From Triticum aestivum (Eukaryota > Streptophyta > Magnoliopsida > Poales > Poaceae): a stretch of 64,000 nucleotides of DNA. The stretch covers positions 522,107,184-522,171,183 of the forward strand of contig NC_057795.1 in assembly GCF_018294505.1 (NCBI RefSeq), read 5' to 3'. The number at the start of each line of letters is the position of its first letter. The first letter of the stretch is position 1. Below, in pieces: positions 22,450-32,266 of this stretch. A model generated the notes under the pieces. The model was not told the origin of the DNA and ran no database searches. It saw only the letters and a program-made list of their open reading frames with translations. Made by a program: the position numbers and the translations under genes.

Positions 22450-23160
22450 GCGTGGGAGGAGGCAACGTCGAGAGCATCTATTGGATCACAGACGGCTCGG
22501 CAACGGCGACTCTCTTCTCCTACCTCTCCTCTCTGTAATATCCCCAATTCATCTGTAATCCAATCTCTGTACCAAATCATGAGTGTGTGAGAACTATAAT
22601 CTAGGCAAGAGATATCTGGTACCTTACATCTGGTATTCAGAGCCAGGCCACCATCCATTTTTTCTTAGGCGGCTAATTCATCTGTTCCATTGGCGATGAC
22701 ACATGCCCGTTGTCTTACCACCAGACGGATGCCATGTCTGCCAAGGAGCTGTTTTGTGGTATCTCGAGAGATTATGCGCTAAGGTGGAGGAGATGAGCTC
22801 AGTGTTGGGTATTACACGCATGGGTGACCCTCCCGTGGTTAACTCGCTTGTCGATCCGGCAGCCTCAACCACAACGCACGCCTCATCCACGACCATCCCC
22901 GACGTCTCCTGCTCCAACACCAAAGCTAGGAAGTGCTCGAGGTTATCCACGACATGCCCCCTGCCTGCATCGCGAGGGCGCACATCACCTGTTCGAACCA
23001 AGTTGTCGCCACCAACAACCTCATTAACAAATCTCTGTATCGTGCCCCATTGGAATTACTTGATCTTCGACAGCTCGACTATGCGCCTCCGATTATTCTA
23101 AAGTTACATCTATATTTTGTTGCCGAAAGTTACAACATCAGAAATGGTGTGGCACTGAAT
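22450..23160 (+). mobile_element. Truncated retrotransposon 5' end: LTR remnant, primer site, start of gag
   Basis: An LTR 3' end (GGTACCTTACA, ending about 22628) is followed by TGGTATTCAGAGCC at 22631-22644, an initiator-Met tRNA primer site with one extra base. The following 500 bp has gag-like fragments with stops and frame changes. There is no second LTR nearby and no pol. The LTR start was not found. Confidence 0.5.
22631..22644 (+). other. Retrotransposon primer-binding site
   Basis: TGGTATTCAGAGCC lies two bases after an LTR-like CA end. It matches TGGTATCAGAGCC with one inserted T. Confidence 0.65.
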
Positions 23161-23288
23161 GTCTAGCCAAATAAACGCACTTGTAGTACAAGTACAAGAA
23201 AGTAAATCAAGAAGGTGAAACACGAAAAGGAAATTAAGCGTGATATTCCAGGATCTGAATCAAGAGCAAAGTACTTCGGCAGGGACAA

Positions 23289-24320
23289 CTAAGTAGCAAC
23301 CTGGGGCGCCGTGGGCATCTTCATAGGCGGCCACGGCAGCTCATACGCGTACTCCGCGGCGTGGCGCTTGTCCTGGAGAGCGGCGTACTCCGTGTCCGGC
23401 AAGACGGAAGAGGAGAACTCAGCGGCGTCCTTGTCCAGAGCAAGAACGAGCTGGTCTCCGCGGACCCTCCAGTAGGCGGACCCGCCGGTGTTGCCTGCGA
23501 AGTAGATGCGGTTGATCCCTTTGCTCCCCCAGAACTCGTGGCCGCAGAGCGCCGTACTCCTACGCGCCGCACCGGAGGTCCAGCGGCCGCCGGAGGCGGA
23601 CGAGAATGCGCAGGCCCTGGCTATGCCGTATCCGTGGCGATAGAGCGCGCACGTCACCCTGAAGTTCGACAGGCTGATGCACGCGCCTGCGGCCTCGGCG
23701 GCTTCGCCGTCGAGGAGGAAGGCACCCAGGAAGTCGCAGCCGTGGAACCACGCCGAGGGAGGGATCAGCCAGTAGCGCCGCGTCAGGGGATCGCAGATGA
23801 CGAGGCGTGACGGTGGGGCCGCGTCGAAGAGGAGGAGGTGTGACGGCGGCGCCGCGTCGAGGAGGAGGAGGAGGCCGCTCCGGCAGTCGGCAAGCTCCCA
23901 GCAGCCGCCGTTGCCGGGCTGCGGGAGGAAGTCGAGCGCCAAGCTCTGCCCGGCAACGGCGTCCGGCCACGGCGAGGAGGATGGGACGAAGACGGGGTTA
24001 CATCCCGGCGAACGCGCGAAGCGGTAGCAGCGCTCGTCGACACGGTAGTGGCCGAGAATGTGGGCGGATGACGCGCCGTGGAGCGAGCGGAACCGGCGGA
24101 GGAAGGATCCGCCCTCCGCCGCGATTACGCGGCGCCAGCGCCTGCAGGTGCACGCGGCGCGGACGAGATGGAGAGGCGAAGGCAGGCGCAGGAACACCTG
24201 CTCGAGAAGGCCGTTCGGGACGACGTCATTTGCGAACGCCGGCGCGCCGTCCCTCCGGGTGTACTTTCGGCGGCGGCTGCCCCAATGGTGGCCCGGAACG
24301 TGGGTGACCCAATCGCCCAA
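23289..24320 (-). CDS. F-box protein gene, 5' end unresolved (no in-frame ATG)
   Basis: A GC-rich single-exon frame of 343 codons ends at TAG. An F-box lies at about residues 36-76 (LLEQVFLRLPSPLHLVRAAC, then CRRWRRVI), the segment that binds SKP1 in SCF ubiquitin ligases. It is followed by FLRRFRSLHG and a C-terminal region with alternating hydrophobic stretches, as in the large grass F-box family. Length and layout fit that family. The oddity is that the frame opens with TTG at 24318-24320 and has TAA and TGA just upstream (24327-24332). The only Met codons lie near the C-terminus. The start may sit in an upstream exon (a minus-strand ATG near 24470 opens a short frame), or the 5' end was lost and this is a pseudogene. 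Substrate is unknown. Confidence 0.7.
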   Translation of the reverse strand: MGDWVTHVPGHHWGSRRRKYTRRDGAPAFANDVVPNGLLEQVFLRLPSPLHLVRAACTCRRWRRVIAAEGGSFLRRFRSLHGASSAHILGHYRVDERCYRFARSPGCNPVFVPSSSPWPDAVAGQSLALDFLPQPGNGGCWELADCRSGLLLLLDAAPPSHLLLFDAAPPSRLVICDPLTRRYWLIPPSAWFHGCDFLGAFLLDGEAAEAAGACISLSNFRVTCALYRHGYGIARACAFSSASGGRWTSGAARRSTALCGHEFWGSKGINRIYFAGNTGGSAYWRVRGDQLVLALDKDAAEFSSSVLPDTEYAALQDKRHAAEYAYELPWPPMKMPTAPQVAT

Positions 24321-24950
24321 CGGAAATTATCAGTCAAATCTTATGTAGCAAGCAAAAGGAAGGGAATGGTTATCACATTTAACTGATTTGTAGCGGTGGG
24401 TCCATGCGATGCGCGGCACGTCCCGGGATCGGCGGCGATGTCACCGGCACGCTTTGATCGCCTCGCGTTCATAAATCCCAACAAAATCACGTTTGATTAG
24501 CGAAACAAAATCAAGCATTTGGAAGGGAATGACTATGCGTCAGTCGACTGAATCGTTTTCATGGCCAGTCGATTCTATCTGAACCGTTGGACCTTGATCC
24601 AACGGATTTGCAGTCATCTCCCACCTCAAACCCGACGCACTGGCCGCCCTCCGGCCTAGGCCGAACCGCCAGCCTCCGCCGCCCCGCCCTTCCCTTGACC
24701 TTCCCCCACCGCCAGGCTTGCCGCCGCCCCCGCCATCCCTCTAGCCCCGCTCCCATCTAGTTTTCTTCTCCGGCGAAGCCACACCACCGCACCACCACCG
24801 CCGTCCACCACCGCCCTCACCCTAAAACCTACGATAGATAATGGGATAATGATGACGAGACCCTTCCTTCTCTCCAGCAAGGCCATTCCTTCTCCTTCCT
24901 TCACTCAAAATCGACTGCCCAAAACTAAAAAGTCAGCTGACTGAAATGTA
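24321..24950. other. Upstream flank of the F-box frame
   Basis: The block is GC-rich between 24600 and 24830, pyrimidine-rich on the plus strand, and has no recognisable coding domain. It could hold promoter or 5' UTR sequence for the F-box frame. No TATA box was convincing. Confidence 0.3.
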
Positions 24951-25099
24951 CTCCCTCCGTTCCTAAATGTAATCTTTGTAGAGATTTCACTATAGACCCC
25001 ATACAGATGTATGTAGATGCATTTTAGAGTGCAGACTCATTCATTTTGCTTCGTATGTAGACCATAGTGAAATCTCTATTATATTTAGGAACAGGGGAG
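24951..25099. mobile_element. Stowaway MITE (149 bp)
   Basis: Begins CTCCCTCCGTTCCTAAATGT and ends in the near-complement ATATTTAGGAACAGGGGAG. TA flanks both sides (24949-24950, 25100-25101). The interior GTAGAGATTTCACTATAGAC and TAGTGAAATCTCTA pair as a long hairpin, the typical Triticeae Stowaway form. Confidence 0.9.
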
Positions 25100-25292
25100 T
25101 AGTTGATATGTATTTGGAATATGGATTTGTTCTCATCTAGATGAGAAAAAAAGTATGTCACATCTAAGTAGTTTACTACACGATCAAGAGCCTGAAAATT
25201 TTGTGCAAACTGTTTGATCGCCCCCGCTGATTGTGCGGGTTGCTTGTGGGCTGTTTTTCCTCAGCCTATTTGTTTTTGTTTGTATGTCTAGG

Positions 25293-25448
25293 CAGTGGCG
25301 GAGCTTGGCCCAGAAATCTGGGTGGGCCGGCTATAAGAAATTACTCTAGGGTTGTGTTTTATTGGTCAAAAATACGTACATACTGCAGGAAAATCATATG
25401 GGCTGGGTGGGCCCCGGCCAATTCGGCCTTGCCGTAGCTCCGCCACTG
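25293..25448. mobile_element. hAT-type MITE (156 bp)
   Basis: Perfect 13 bp terminal inverted repeats CAGTGGCGGAGCT and AGCTCCGCCACTG. The 8 bp flanks TGTCTAGG (25285-25292) and TGTCTGGG (25449-25456) differ by one base, as expected for an aged hAT target duplication. There is no coding capacity. Confidence 0.85.
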
Positions 25449-25680
25449 TGTCTGGGCCTATGCATTAGTCTGCACTAAGTAGAGTGGCTTTTTTGGGGTT
25501 GTTTTTTCAAGCGGGCTGGAGGTAGAATGCTAGAAATCCTACCAGAAATAGTACAAAGAAATCCTTCAATTTCCTATAGGGTTTAATTCTATGAATCAAA
25601 TAACCAACATAAAAAAAATCTTAAGCACTCTCATTCTCCAAAAATCCTATGAACCTCGTTTCAATCAAAGGAGTCCATAG

Positions 25681-25985
25681 TTTTCTTTTTCTTTTTTAAC
25701 ATAGTACGGACGCAGACACTCATATACTTATCCCTATGAACATACACATGCACATTCTACCCCTGGGAGCACTTTCGAGAGACTGAGCTGGCACATCATC
25801 TTAAGATTAATGAAGTTGTCACATACGTTTTCATAGTCAACGGGAACGTCTTCTTCCATTGAACACACATCGTAAGAAGATCTAAAATAATTACAAAAAA
25901 TTATGAGCACCAAAGTCTAGAACTTAAACTCTGATGGGTTGGGGATACCACCTCCTGTTAACCATCCAACTATACAGTTTATTCC
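25681..25985 (-). mobile_element. tRNA-derived SINE (Au-SINE-like)
   Basis: On the minus strand the copy starts near TAGTTGGATGGTTAAC, which resembles a pol III A box. It continues through GGTATCCCCAACCCATCAG and a decayed B-box-like AGTTTAAGTTC. The body contains GTGTTCAATGGAAGAAGACG and CAGCTCAGTCTCTCG. It ends in an A-rich tail, seen on the plus strand as the T-rich run at 25681-25699. The B box is degraded, so the copy is old. The family name is from memory. Confidence 0.6.
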
Positions 25986-26398
25986 GTGAGTCTGTAGCTG
26001 TTGGAGTGGTCATTTTCGCGCGCCTGGTCGCGATGTAATGTAACCCGGCTAATTACTTAGGTTCTCAATCAATGTGATCTCGTTCGCCTCTCGCCTTCTC
26101 AGCGACACACAGACAGTTGGTTCCAGGAATGCTGCTGCCCTGCCTGTTCCAGGAGCGAGACATCACGACAAATTGAGCGGTACGTATAGTTCAACATTTG
26201 CATCTTTAATTTATTTCTGTTCAACGACACAAAAATCACATTTCTCGTGGGAAAATTTATCTTTCGTCACGAGAGAGGACTCCATAGTCCTCTGCTTCGT
26301 GAGACCGATGTACTACCACTACGCTTCATCTGCAGCAACGCCGCCGTACGTCGTTCCTCCGTGTGTTTGCTCCCCGGCAGCGGCGGCGGGGGGATAGG

Positions 26399-27309
26399 CT
26401 AGTAGACGGCGTGGCGGCACATGGGGCAGTGGGGCTTCCACAGGAGCCAGCTGTCGATGCACGCCAGGTGGAAGAAGAAGGTCCCACATGAGCTCCGGCA
26501 GCCTCCTGGCGCTCTCGCCGGCCTGGAACTCCTGAGCAGGACAAGAACATCAGCTCGTCAGTTAAATTGTTGCGCTGTGCTCACGGACGAACAGAGAGGC
26601 GGGTGTGCTTGAGTGCTGACATGGAGGCAGATGGGGCAGGTGGTGTGCTGCCCCGCGGCCGCGGTCTCCTTGGTGAGCACCGTCGCCGGGAGGCTCTCGA
26701 TGGCGGCCCTCCGCGCGGCCGTCACCGGGCCGGAGCTCGGCTCGAACATGTCGCCTCCGGAGGAGTGGTGCTGCTACAGCGCCTCGATCTGGCTGTCCAG
26801 CGCGCCGCTTATGGCCGGGAACACCGAGCCGCGCAGGAGGCGGCCGGCCGCCACGCTCCGGAGCACCAGCCGCTGCAAAATGAACTCCAAAAATTAATTG
26901 TCAATCTTGGTCAATGGCGATCGAATCTCCAACTTGGCGGCTTGCGAAGCGTACCGTGCGTTTGATGCGCCCGTCCATGGAGCAGTCGCCGCAGGTCCAT
27001 ATCCTGAGGAGGGAGTCGGCGAGCTCCACGGAGACGAGGGCCCCGGTGACCGCCCCGACGACCACGCCCTGCACCAGGCCGTCCTGGTTGACGAAGCCCC
27101 ACAGGAGGCCGAGCATGCCACCGATCACCGTACCGGCTGCACACAATGCACCTCGGTTAATCAATCGCCATAAGATCGTTTAATTATGCCGCAAAAATAA
27201 GACAGAGAAGAATGTAACATCATGTGCGGCCGCACGTACCTGCGCCGAAGGCGGCGGCGACGAGCGAGCGCGCCAGCCCGCCGGGTGCTCTGGTAGCCGC
27301 GTCGAGCAT
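26399..27309 (-). pseudogene. NEP1-interacting-protein-like RING-H2 gene, disabled
   Basis: Four exons with consensus GT-AG introns on the minus strand: 27309-27240, 27136-26955, 26872-26621 and 26531-26399. Exons 1-2 encode a Gly/Ala-rich hydrophobic N-terminus (GTVIGGMLGLLWG, then GVVVGAVTGALVSVEL), the membrane part of NIP-type proteins. Exon 3 ends with the first RING pair (CPICLH). Exon 4 holds EFQAGESARRLPE and, one frame over, HLACIDSWLLWKPHCPMC. Intact it would encode about 212 residues, normal for this family of membrane RING E3 ligases. Two lesions: an in-frame TAG at 26774-26776, where CAG is expected, and a frameshift after RRLPE. Exon 4 is 133 nt to the expected stop, and the second RING half, including a Cys-x-His site, is disturbed. 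Sequencing error would have to have happened twice. Confidence 0.85.
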
Positions 27310-28018
27310 GTTGCTGCTACGTTCACGTACGAAGGACCAGAGCCTAAAGAGTTTGTGACGGACGTATTGCGATGGTCGTCGATGGAGATCGAGCACGCAC
27401 GTGCGTACGTCCGTAGCTATCGACACGGAGGCGGAATGGAGGAGCAGCCAGCGGACGCGTGCACCTATATATGAGGAGGGCCTGTGGCGTGCAGTAACAC
27501 GCGGCAGCGGAATGTCGTTGCTCCGGGCGCTCCCCGTCGACGTCGAGGGCGGGCGAGGCGGCCCCAAGCAAGCACGGATGGAGTTAAGAGGGCGTCTGAT
27601 CTGAGGGTACTGAAGCAAGCAAGCGCGACGGCACAGGGAGGGCACCGGGCGGACGACGAGTACAGGAGAGGAGAGAACCTCTCCCAGTCGCTGGGGGTTG
27701 GGGGCGTTGGTTGCGCTTTGCCCCGCCCGGCCGGGACCGGGACCGCGCCGCATGCATGCACGGATGGGATTTGCTTTGCCGATTAGTATACGTCGACTAG
27801 AGTGTGACGATGCACAGAGAATCAATGAAGCAGTTGATGCGCGCGACCTGTGCTCTCAGCCTCTCATGTACTACCTTGCACCCAACTGTGTACGTCCAAG
27901 TTCGAGTTTGAGCGATCGCCGGCCAGACGACAGCAACTTGTCGCCGCCCCGGCCGCTCCGCGTCTACGTCGGGGCCGGCGAGGCGAGCGGTTCCTATGTA
28001 CGGATGGAGCTTGGAGGA
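27310..28018. other. Upstream region of the RING pseudogene
   Basis: GC-rich flank with no supported gene. A segment near 27503-27590 recurs in diverged form near 27932-28018 (shared CGACGTCG/CTACGTCG, GGGCGAGGCG and ACGGATGGAG elements about 429 bp apart). This suggests an old local duplication of promoter or 5' UTR sequence. A CCTATATATGAGG motif near 27464 could be the TATA region of the pseudogene. Confidence 0.4.
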
Positions 28019-28466
28019 GGAGGCCATCAGCAGCCGGACTTATTTGGCCCCTCAAACGTCCGTAGACGCGCCCGGTCAGTGTCCCACGCGTGTTTACTTT
28101 GATTCCCTTTTTTTCGTTCACACAGTCTTGTCCTTACTTTTTCTTTATATATGTCTGGTCACATGCATGTGATTGGTGGACAAGAAGAAAGAGAAAGAAA
28201 AGAACTAATAAAGAAAGAAGAAGATGCTCTATGGGTGTCTAATCCTATGTAACAGATGCAGGACCGCTGACCGGGCACGCCCATGCACTCCTCATACTCA
28301 TTCCATATATGAGATGAATATGAGGGCTGCCGACAGCCCTACCATTTAAGAAGGCTTTGAGGGGTCCGGTTGATCAACTTTTTACTCCTTTTTCCTTCTC
28401 TCTCATGTCCGGTCAGTGGCCCCCGCACCCGCCCGGTCAATTTGAGGAGTCCGACTGTAGATGCTC
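28019..28466. mobile_element. Second, diverged copy of the 22011 Harbinger-type MITE family
   Basis: The left end GGCCATCAGCAGCCGGAC and right end CCGACTGTAGATGCTC are decayed forms of the ends at 22011 and 22444. The interior has CGCCCGGTCAGTG, CATGCATGTGATTGGTGG and TGTCCGGTCAGTGGCC, as in that copy. No clean target duplication was seen. Confidence 0.6.
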
Positions 28467-28611
28467 TCAAGCATCAGCTAAGGTAGGCAGGTGCTCTTTG
28501 TTCTAATAGAAAATTTTGGGTCCAATGCTCATTAATGGGATTTTTTTTTCAAAAATGTTATCTTTTTTATAACAAATTACAATAATATGTGACCTAGTTC
28601 ATAAATTACAA

Positions 28612-28805
28612 TTATATGACCCTGTCGGCCTTGTGTAGACCAAAAAGGGACACTTCGATCTCGCTTAGGCCAAAGAGCCCCTTTTGGTTATCTTTGGGCC
28701 GAAGACGGGACGACCTGAGCCAAAGAGCAGTCTTCGGTTTGCAGTGGGCCGAAAATAGGTCTTCACACTCCTGAAGGCCGAAGAGTGCATCCCCCGAGAG
28801 CAACT
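28612..28805. repeat. Cluster of GGCCGAAGA / TCTTCGG motifs
   Basis: Short motifs GGCCAAAGAG, GGGCCGAAGAC, GTCTTCGGTT, GGGCCGAAAATAGGTCTTC and GGCCGAAGAG recur in both orientations over about 190 bp. Clustered short motifs like this occur in the subterminal regions of large DNA transposons. The host element was not identified. Confidence 0.45.
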
Positions 28806-28812
28806 AGTTAAT

Positions 28813-28891
28813 GAGCGCTCCTTCGGAGCGCTCGTAACGAGCGGTACGGGAGCGCTCCGCGCGTGACAAGTGTCGCGCACGGAGCGCTCCC
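28813..28891. repeat. Nested GC palindromes built on GGAGCGCTCC
   Basis: GAGCGCTCC-TTC-GGAGCGCTC (28813-28833) is a perfect hairpin. About 15 bp further on, GGGAGCGCTCCG (28848 on) pairs with CGGAGCGCTCCC (ending 28891) around a CGCG-rich centre. The AGCGCTCC core occurs four times in 80 bp. Confidence 0.8.
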
Positions 28892-29289
28892 GCCAGGGAA
28901 AACCAGGTGGCGTGGTTGGTTCCTGGTTTTTCCTTTCCGGTTTGTGGTTTTGTGCGTTTTGCACTTTGACCCTCATACTACCATATTTTTCCATTTTCCC
29001 TTTCCGCGTGAAAACATAAAAAAAATACCAGTTCGCGCGCTTGGTTTCCTGTTTCCCTTTCTCGTTTCCCTTTCTGTTTCCATTATATTTCCGGGTAATG
29101 GAGATTTATGGGGTAGTTATGGGCGGGGACTACCAACACTATCAAATGTGACCTTTCAAGTAAGAAAAAAAAACAACTTTTTAATGTAAAACGACAGTCT
29201 TCAGAATTGTTCAATCGTGTGACTTCTTTATAGGCACAGGTGAACACTAGGAGAGGCACGGGTGTATAACTTTACTAAATTGAAGAAAA
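28892..29289. other. Unassigned spacer
   Basis: Mixed T-rich sequence with a run of TTTCCCTTTC phrases (28990-29070). No gene or repeat family was recognised. Confidence 0.3.
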
Positions 29290-29990
29290 GCGCCTCCGGC
29301 GCGAGGGAACCTCCTGCTCGCCTTCGGCTCGTTTAATTTTCATAAACATCTTGAAGGGGAGGGGCATAGGTCGAAGTGTGTGTTGGTCGTGCAGCATGCT
29401 GGTTCGTGCGGCGCGTTGTCCCTCGCGGTGTGACACGGCGCCTCCGGCACGAGGGAACCTCCTGCTCGCCTTCGGCTCGTTTAATTTTCATAAACATCTT
29501 GAAGGGCGTGCATAGGTCGAAGTGTGTGTTGGTCATGCAGCGTGCTGGTTCATGCTGCGCGTTGTCCCTCGCGGTGTGACACGGCGCCTCCGGCGCGAGG
29601 GAACCTCCTGCTCGCCTTCGGCTCGTTTAATTTTCATAAACATCTTGAAGGAGGTGCATAGGTCGAAGTGTGTGTTGGTCGTGCAGCGTGCTGGTTCGTG
29701 CAGCGCGTTGTCCCTCGCGGTGTGACACGGCACCTCCGGCGAGAGGGAACCTCCTACTCGCCTTCGGCTCGTTTAATTTTCATAAACATCTTGAAGGGGG
29801 GGCATAGGTCGAAGTGCATGTTGGTCGTGCAGCGTGCTGGTTCGTGCGGCGCGTTGTCCCTCACGGTGTGACACGGTGCCTCGGGCGCGAGGGAACCTCC
29901 TGCTCTCCTTCGGCTCGTTTAAGTTTCATAAACATCTTGAAGGGGGGGGGCATAGGTGTGACACGGCGTGCGAGGGAACCTCCTAACAGG
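29290..29990. repeat. Tandem array, 146 bp unit, about 5 copies
   Basis: Units start at the GCGCCTCCGGCG box at 29290, 29438, 29584, 29730 and 29876 (spacing 146-148). Each contains GAGGGAACCTCCTGCTCG, CTTCGGCTCGTTTAATTTTC, ATAAACATCTTGAAGG, GCATAGGTCGAAGTG and GTTGTCCCTCGCGGTGTG. The last unit is broken after the G run near 29945. Identity between units is about 90 percent or higher by eye. Overlapping frames of about 67 codons repeat with the unit and are not genes. Confidence 0.92.
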
Positions 29991-30210
29991 TCGTGCCAAA
30001 GGTAAACTGCTTTGTTTCGGAACGCACAGGTTTGAAGAATGTGTAGTCACGTCTACTTAAGAGCTATGCTTTGTTGACGATATATAGGTTTGCATGTGCA
30101 TGCACATGTGTGCATACTACGAAGGCATTCGTATGTTGCCTCCGTAGGCACGGGTTTGAAGCATGTGAAGTCACGTGTGCGTAGGAGCTAGCCACGGTTG
30201 AGGCGCTCTT

Positions 30211-30920
30211 GGTATGTGTGTGTATGGATATTGCCCGGAGGCATGGTGACCCAGGGTTTGGTGGCACAAGGCCATGTCGCCTCTGGAGGCACTTGAGGGT
30301 GGTCTCCAGAGTCGCACGTAAGGGTATGTGTGTATATGGATATTGCCCGGAGGCATGGTGACCCAGGGTTTGGTGGCACAAGGCCATGTCGCCTCTGGAG
30401 GCACGGGATGGTGCTTTCCAGAGTCACGCGTAAGGGTATGTGTGTGTATGGACATTGCCCGGAGGCATGGTGACCTAGGGTTTGGTGGCACGAGGCCATG
30501 TCGCCTCTGGTGGCACAAGGTCATGTCACCTCTGGAGGCACGGGATGGTGCTTTCCAGAGTCACGCGTAAGGGCATGTGTGTGTATGGATATTGCCCGGA
30601 GGCATGGTGACCCAGGGTTTGGTGGCACGAGGCCATGTCACCTCTGGAGGCACGGGATGGTGCTTTCCAGAGTCACGCGTAACGGTATGTGTGTGTATGG
30701 ATATTGCTCGGAGGCATGGTGACCCAGGGTTTGGTGGCACGAGGCCATGTCGCCTCTGGAGAGGCATGGGAGGGTGCTTTCCAGAGTCACGCGTAAGGAT
30801 ATGTGTGTGTGTGGATATTGCCCGGAGGCATGGTGACCCAGGGTTTGATGGCACGAGGCCATGTCACCTCTGGGGACACGGAACGGTGCTTTCTAGAGTC
30901 ACGCGTAAGGGTTCGTTTTG
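30211..30920. repeat. Tandem array, 112 bp unit, about 6 copies
   Basis: Units begin GGTATGTGTGTGTATGG or variants at 30211, 30323, 30435, 30572, 30684 and 30797, and end before 30909. Each contains ATTGCCCGGAGGCATGGTG, ACCCAGGGTTTGGTGGCAC and GCTTTCCAGAGTCACGCG. The third unit is 137 bp because a segment around GCCTCTGGTGGCACAAGGTC is duplicated inside it. Frames across the array are shadows of the repeat. Confidence 0.92.
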
Positions 30921-31206
30921 GGAGTCACTGCTGTTGTACAAATAAGAAGAGGCATTGTTGTTTATAGTTTACTAGCACTTTCTTATGATGTAAGACGCAC
31001 TGTTGTCGAAATAGTTCTTTTTTCAACATGAACACGCAATTTCTAACTACATTACATATAAATGTGAGTTATTGACAAACTGTTTTGTCACGTCTAGATA
31101 GAATTAGCTTCGCGGGCTAAATCAAAAGTTTTAGTCTTCATTTTTGCTTCAGATCTTGCTAATCTCGTCACCCATTTCACTAGCTTTGACTTGATTCATC
31201 TTGCTA
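30921..31206. other. Spacer between the tandem array and the Ulp1-like gene end
   Basis: AT-rich sequence downstream of the TAA stop at 31207-31209 (minus strand). It probably contains the 3' UTR. No clear polyadenylation signal was assigned. Confidence 0.35.
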
Positions 31207-32266
31207 TTAGAGAATGTACATTGCCTCTGCCCTCCAGTCTTCGACCTCATCCTGTGAAATTTTTGCCGAGAAGAGAAGTATATTATTAGAGTTTGTGCAT
31301 ATAAGTTGTTTATAAGTAAATATATATAAACTTACTGTCAAATCTTCTAGGTCTTCGACGAACTTTTCACCATTGTAGAGGAATGCAAGCTTTAAAATAG
31401 CAAATGTTGATTCTCCCTTTTCTACCACTGGAACATCTTGCACGGTATGAGTCTGCCATCTTGTACCCTTGGCATTCATTGTTTTTCCTAGTATGATGTT
31501 GAAGATTTGTTTAAACCTAGGTACCTGGGAATATTGTATTTTGTAATTAATTGTTTTAATATTGCAACTTGTAAAACTGAAAAAAAAATTATGTATAAAT
31601 GCTTACAATTGCCGACTTATGAACATGATATTCCTGAAACTGTCTTTCTCTTTCTTCTCTAGCATCTTCATTTTCCTGAAGAACTCGACATGCTTCTTCT
31701 TCTGTCAATTTGTCGGTGTCTTTCTTTTCTTTCTCAAATTCCTCGTGAGTTGTTTCTCGAGGATCAATAATGTGAACTTTGTGTTTGTATTTGTCCAGCA
31801 CATATAGTACATAGCGGTCATGCTTCTCCATTGGAATGAATATCTGCGTACAAAATACTTGTTGCTTAGATGATAGTTTAATATAAAGTAATTTAATAGA
31901 ACGCATATTTTCTGATTTTTTCATGGAAGAAAGGGTTGTTACCATGTTTGTTGTTGAGAGCTTTTTCCGTTGATTTTCCTTGAGATACATGGGAACCAGC
32001 CGATTCTTTGTTTTTTGCACTTCATTTTTAAATTTTGTAATAGTAGTTGTGTGTTTCTTTAAATCCAATATATGCTGCAAACAATATTTATGATGAAAAA
32101 AATTGTTAGAAAAAAGAGCCGTGTAAGAATATAAAAAGAGTAGTTGTTGCAGTATACACAAGATTTTGCTTTTTAAAAGTTTACCTCTGCAAAGTTTGAG
32201 CCTAATATTACTCTTTCACTCTGTTTTGATTGTTGTCTGCTTTCCCAGATTTCTGCTATGTCATCG
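31207..32266 (-). pseudogene. 3' portion of a Ulp1 (C48)-like gene: third domain copy, catalytically degenerate
   Basis: Continuation, in the minus direction, of the gene at 57240-64000. Five exons with good splice sites: 32266-32185 (its other half is at 57358-57240), 32074-31943, 31843-31607, 31524-31336, and 31251-31207 ending in TAA. The exon at 31843 carries KHDRYVLYVLDKYKHKVHII, matching the His-Asp block of C48 proteases. Arg (31814-31816) stands where the catalytic His should be, while the Asp is kept (31763-31765). The exon at 31524 holds DVPVVEKGESTFAILK: Ser (31408-31410) replaces the catalytic Cys and Glu replaces the preceding Asp. An acidic, coiled-coil-like Glu/Lys stretch separates the two. 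This copy is probably a non-catalytic fold. The gene is split by the 25 kb insertion at 32267. Confidence 0.7.
32262..32266. other. Left target-site duplication of the minus-strand Angela, CATCG
   Basis: CATCG precedes the TGTTGGGGAACGTAG terminus and recurs at 57240-57244 after the TTTCCAACA terminus. Confidence 0.95.

Noticed and set aside
29376..30005. Four regularly spaced ~67 codon frames that might look like a small-protein family
   Set aside because: They recur exactly with the 146 bp tandem unit and overlap antisense frames, so they are repeat shadows.
29290..30920. Regular repeats considered as a CRISPR array
   Set aside because: Units are 112-146 bp of near-identical tandem DNA without unique spacers, in a plant genome.
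30064..30945. His/Thr/Pro-rich frames of 97-122 codons on both strands
   Set aside because: They are translations of the 112 bp tandem repeat.
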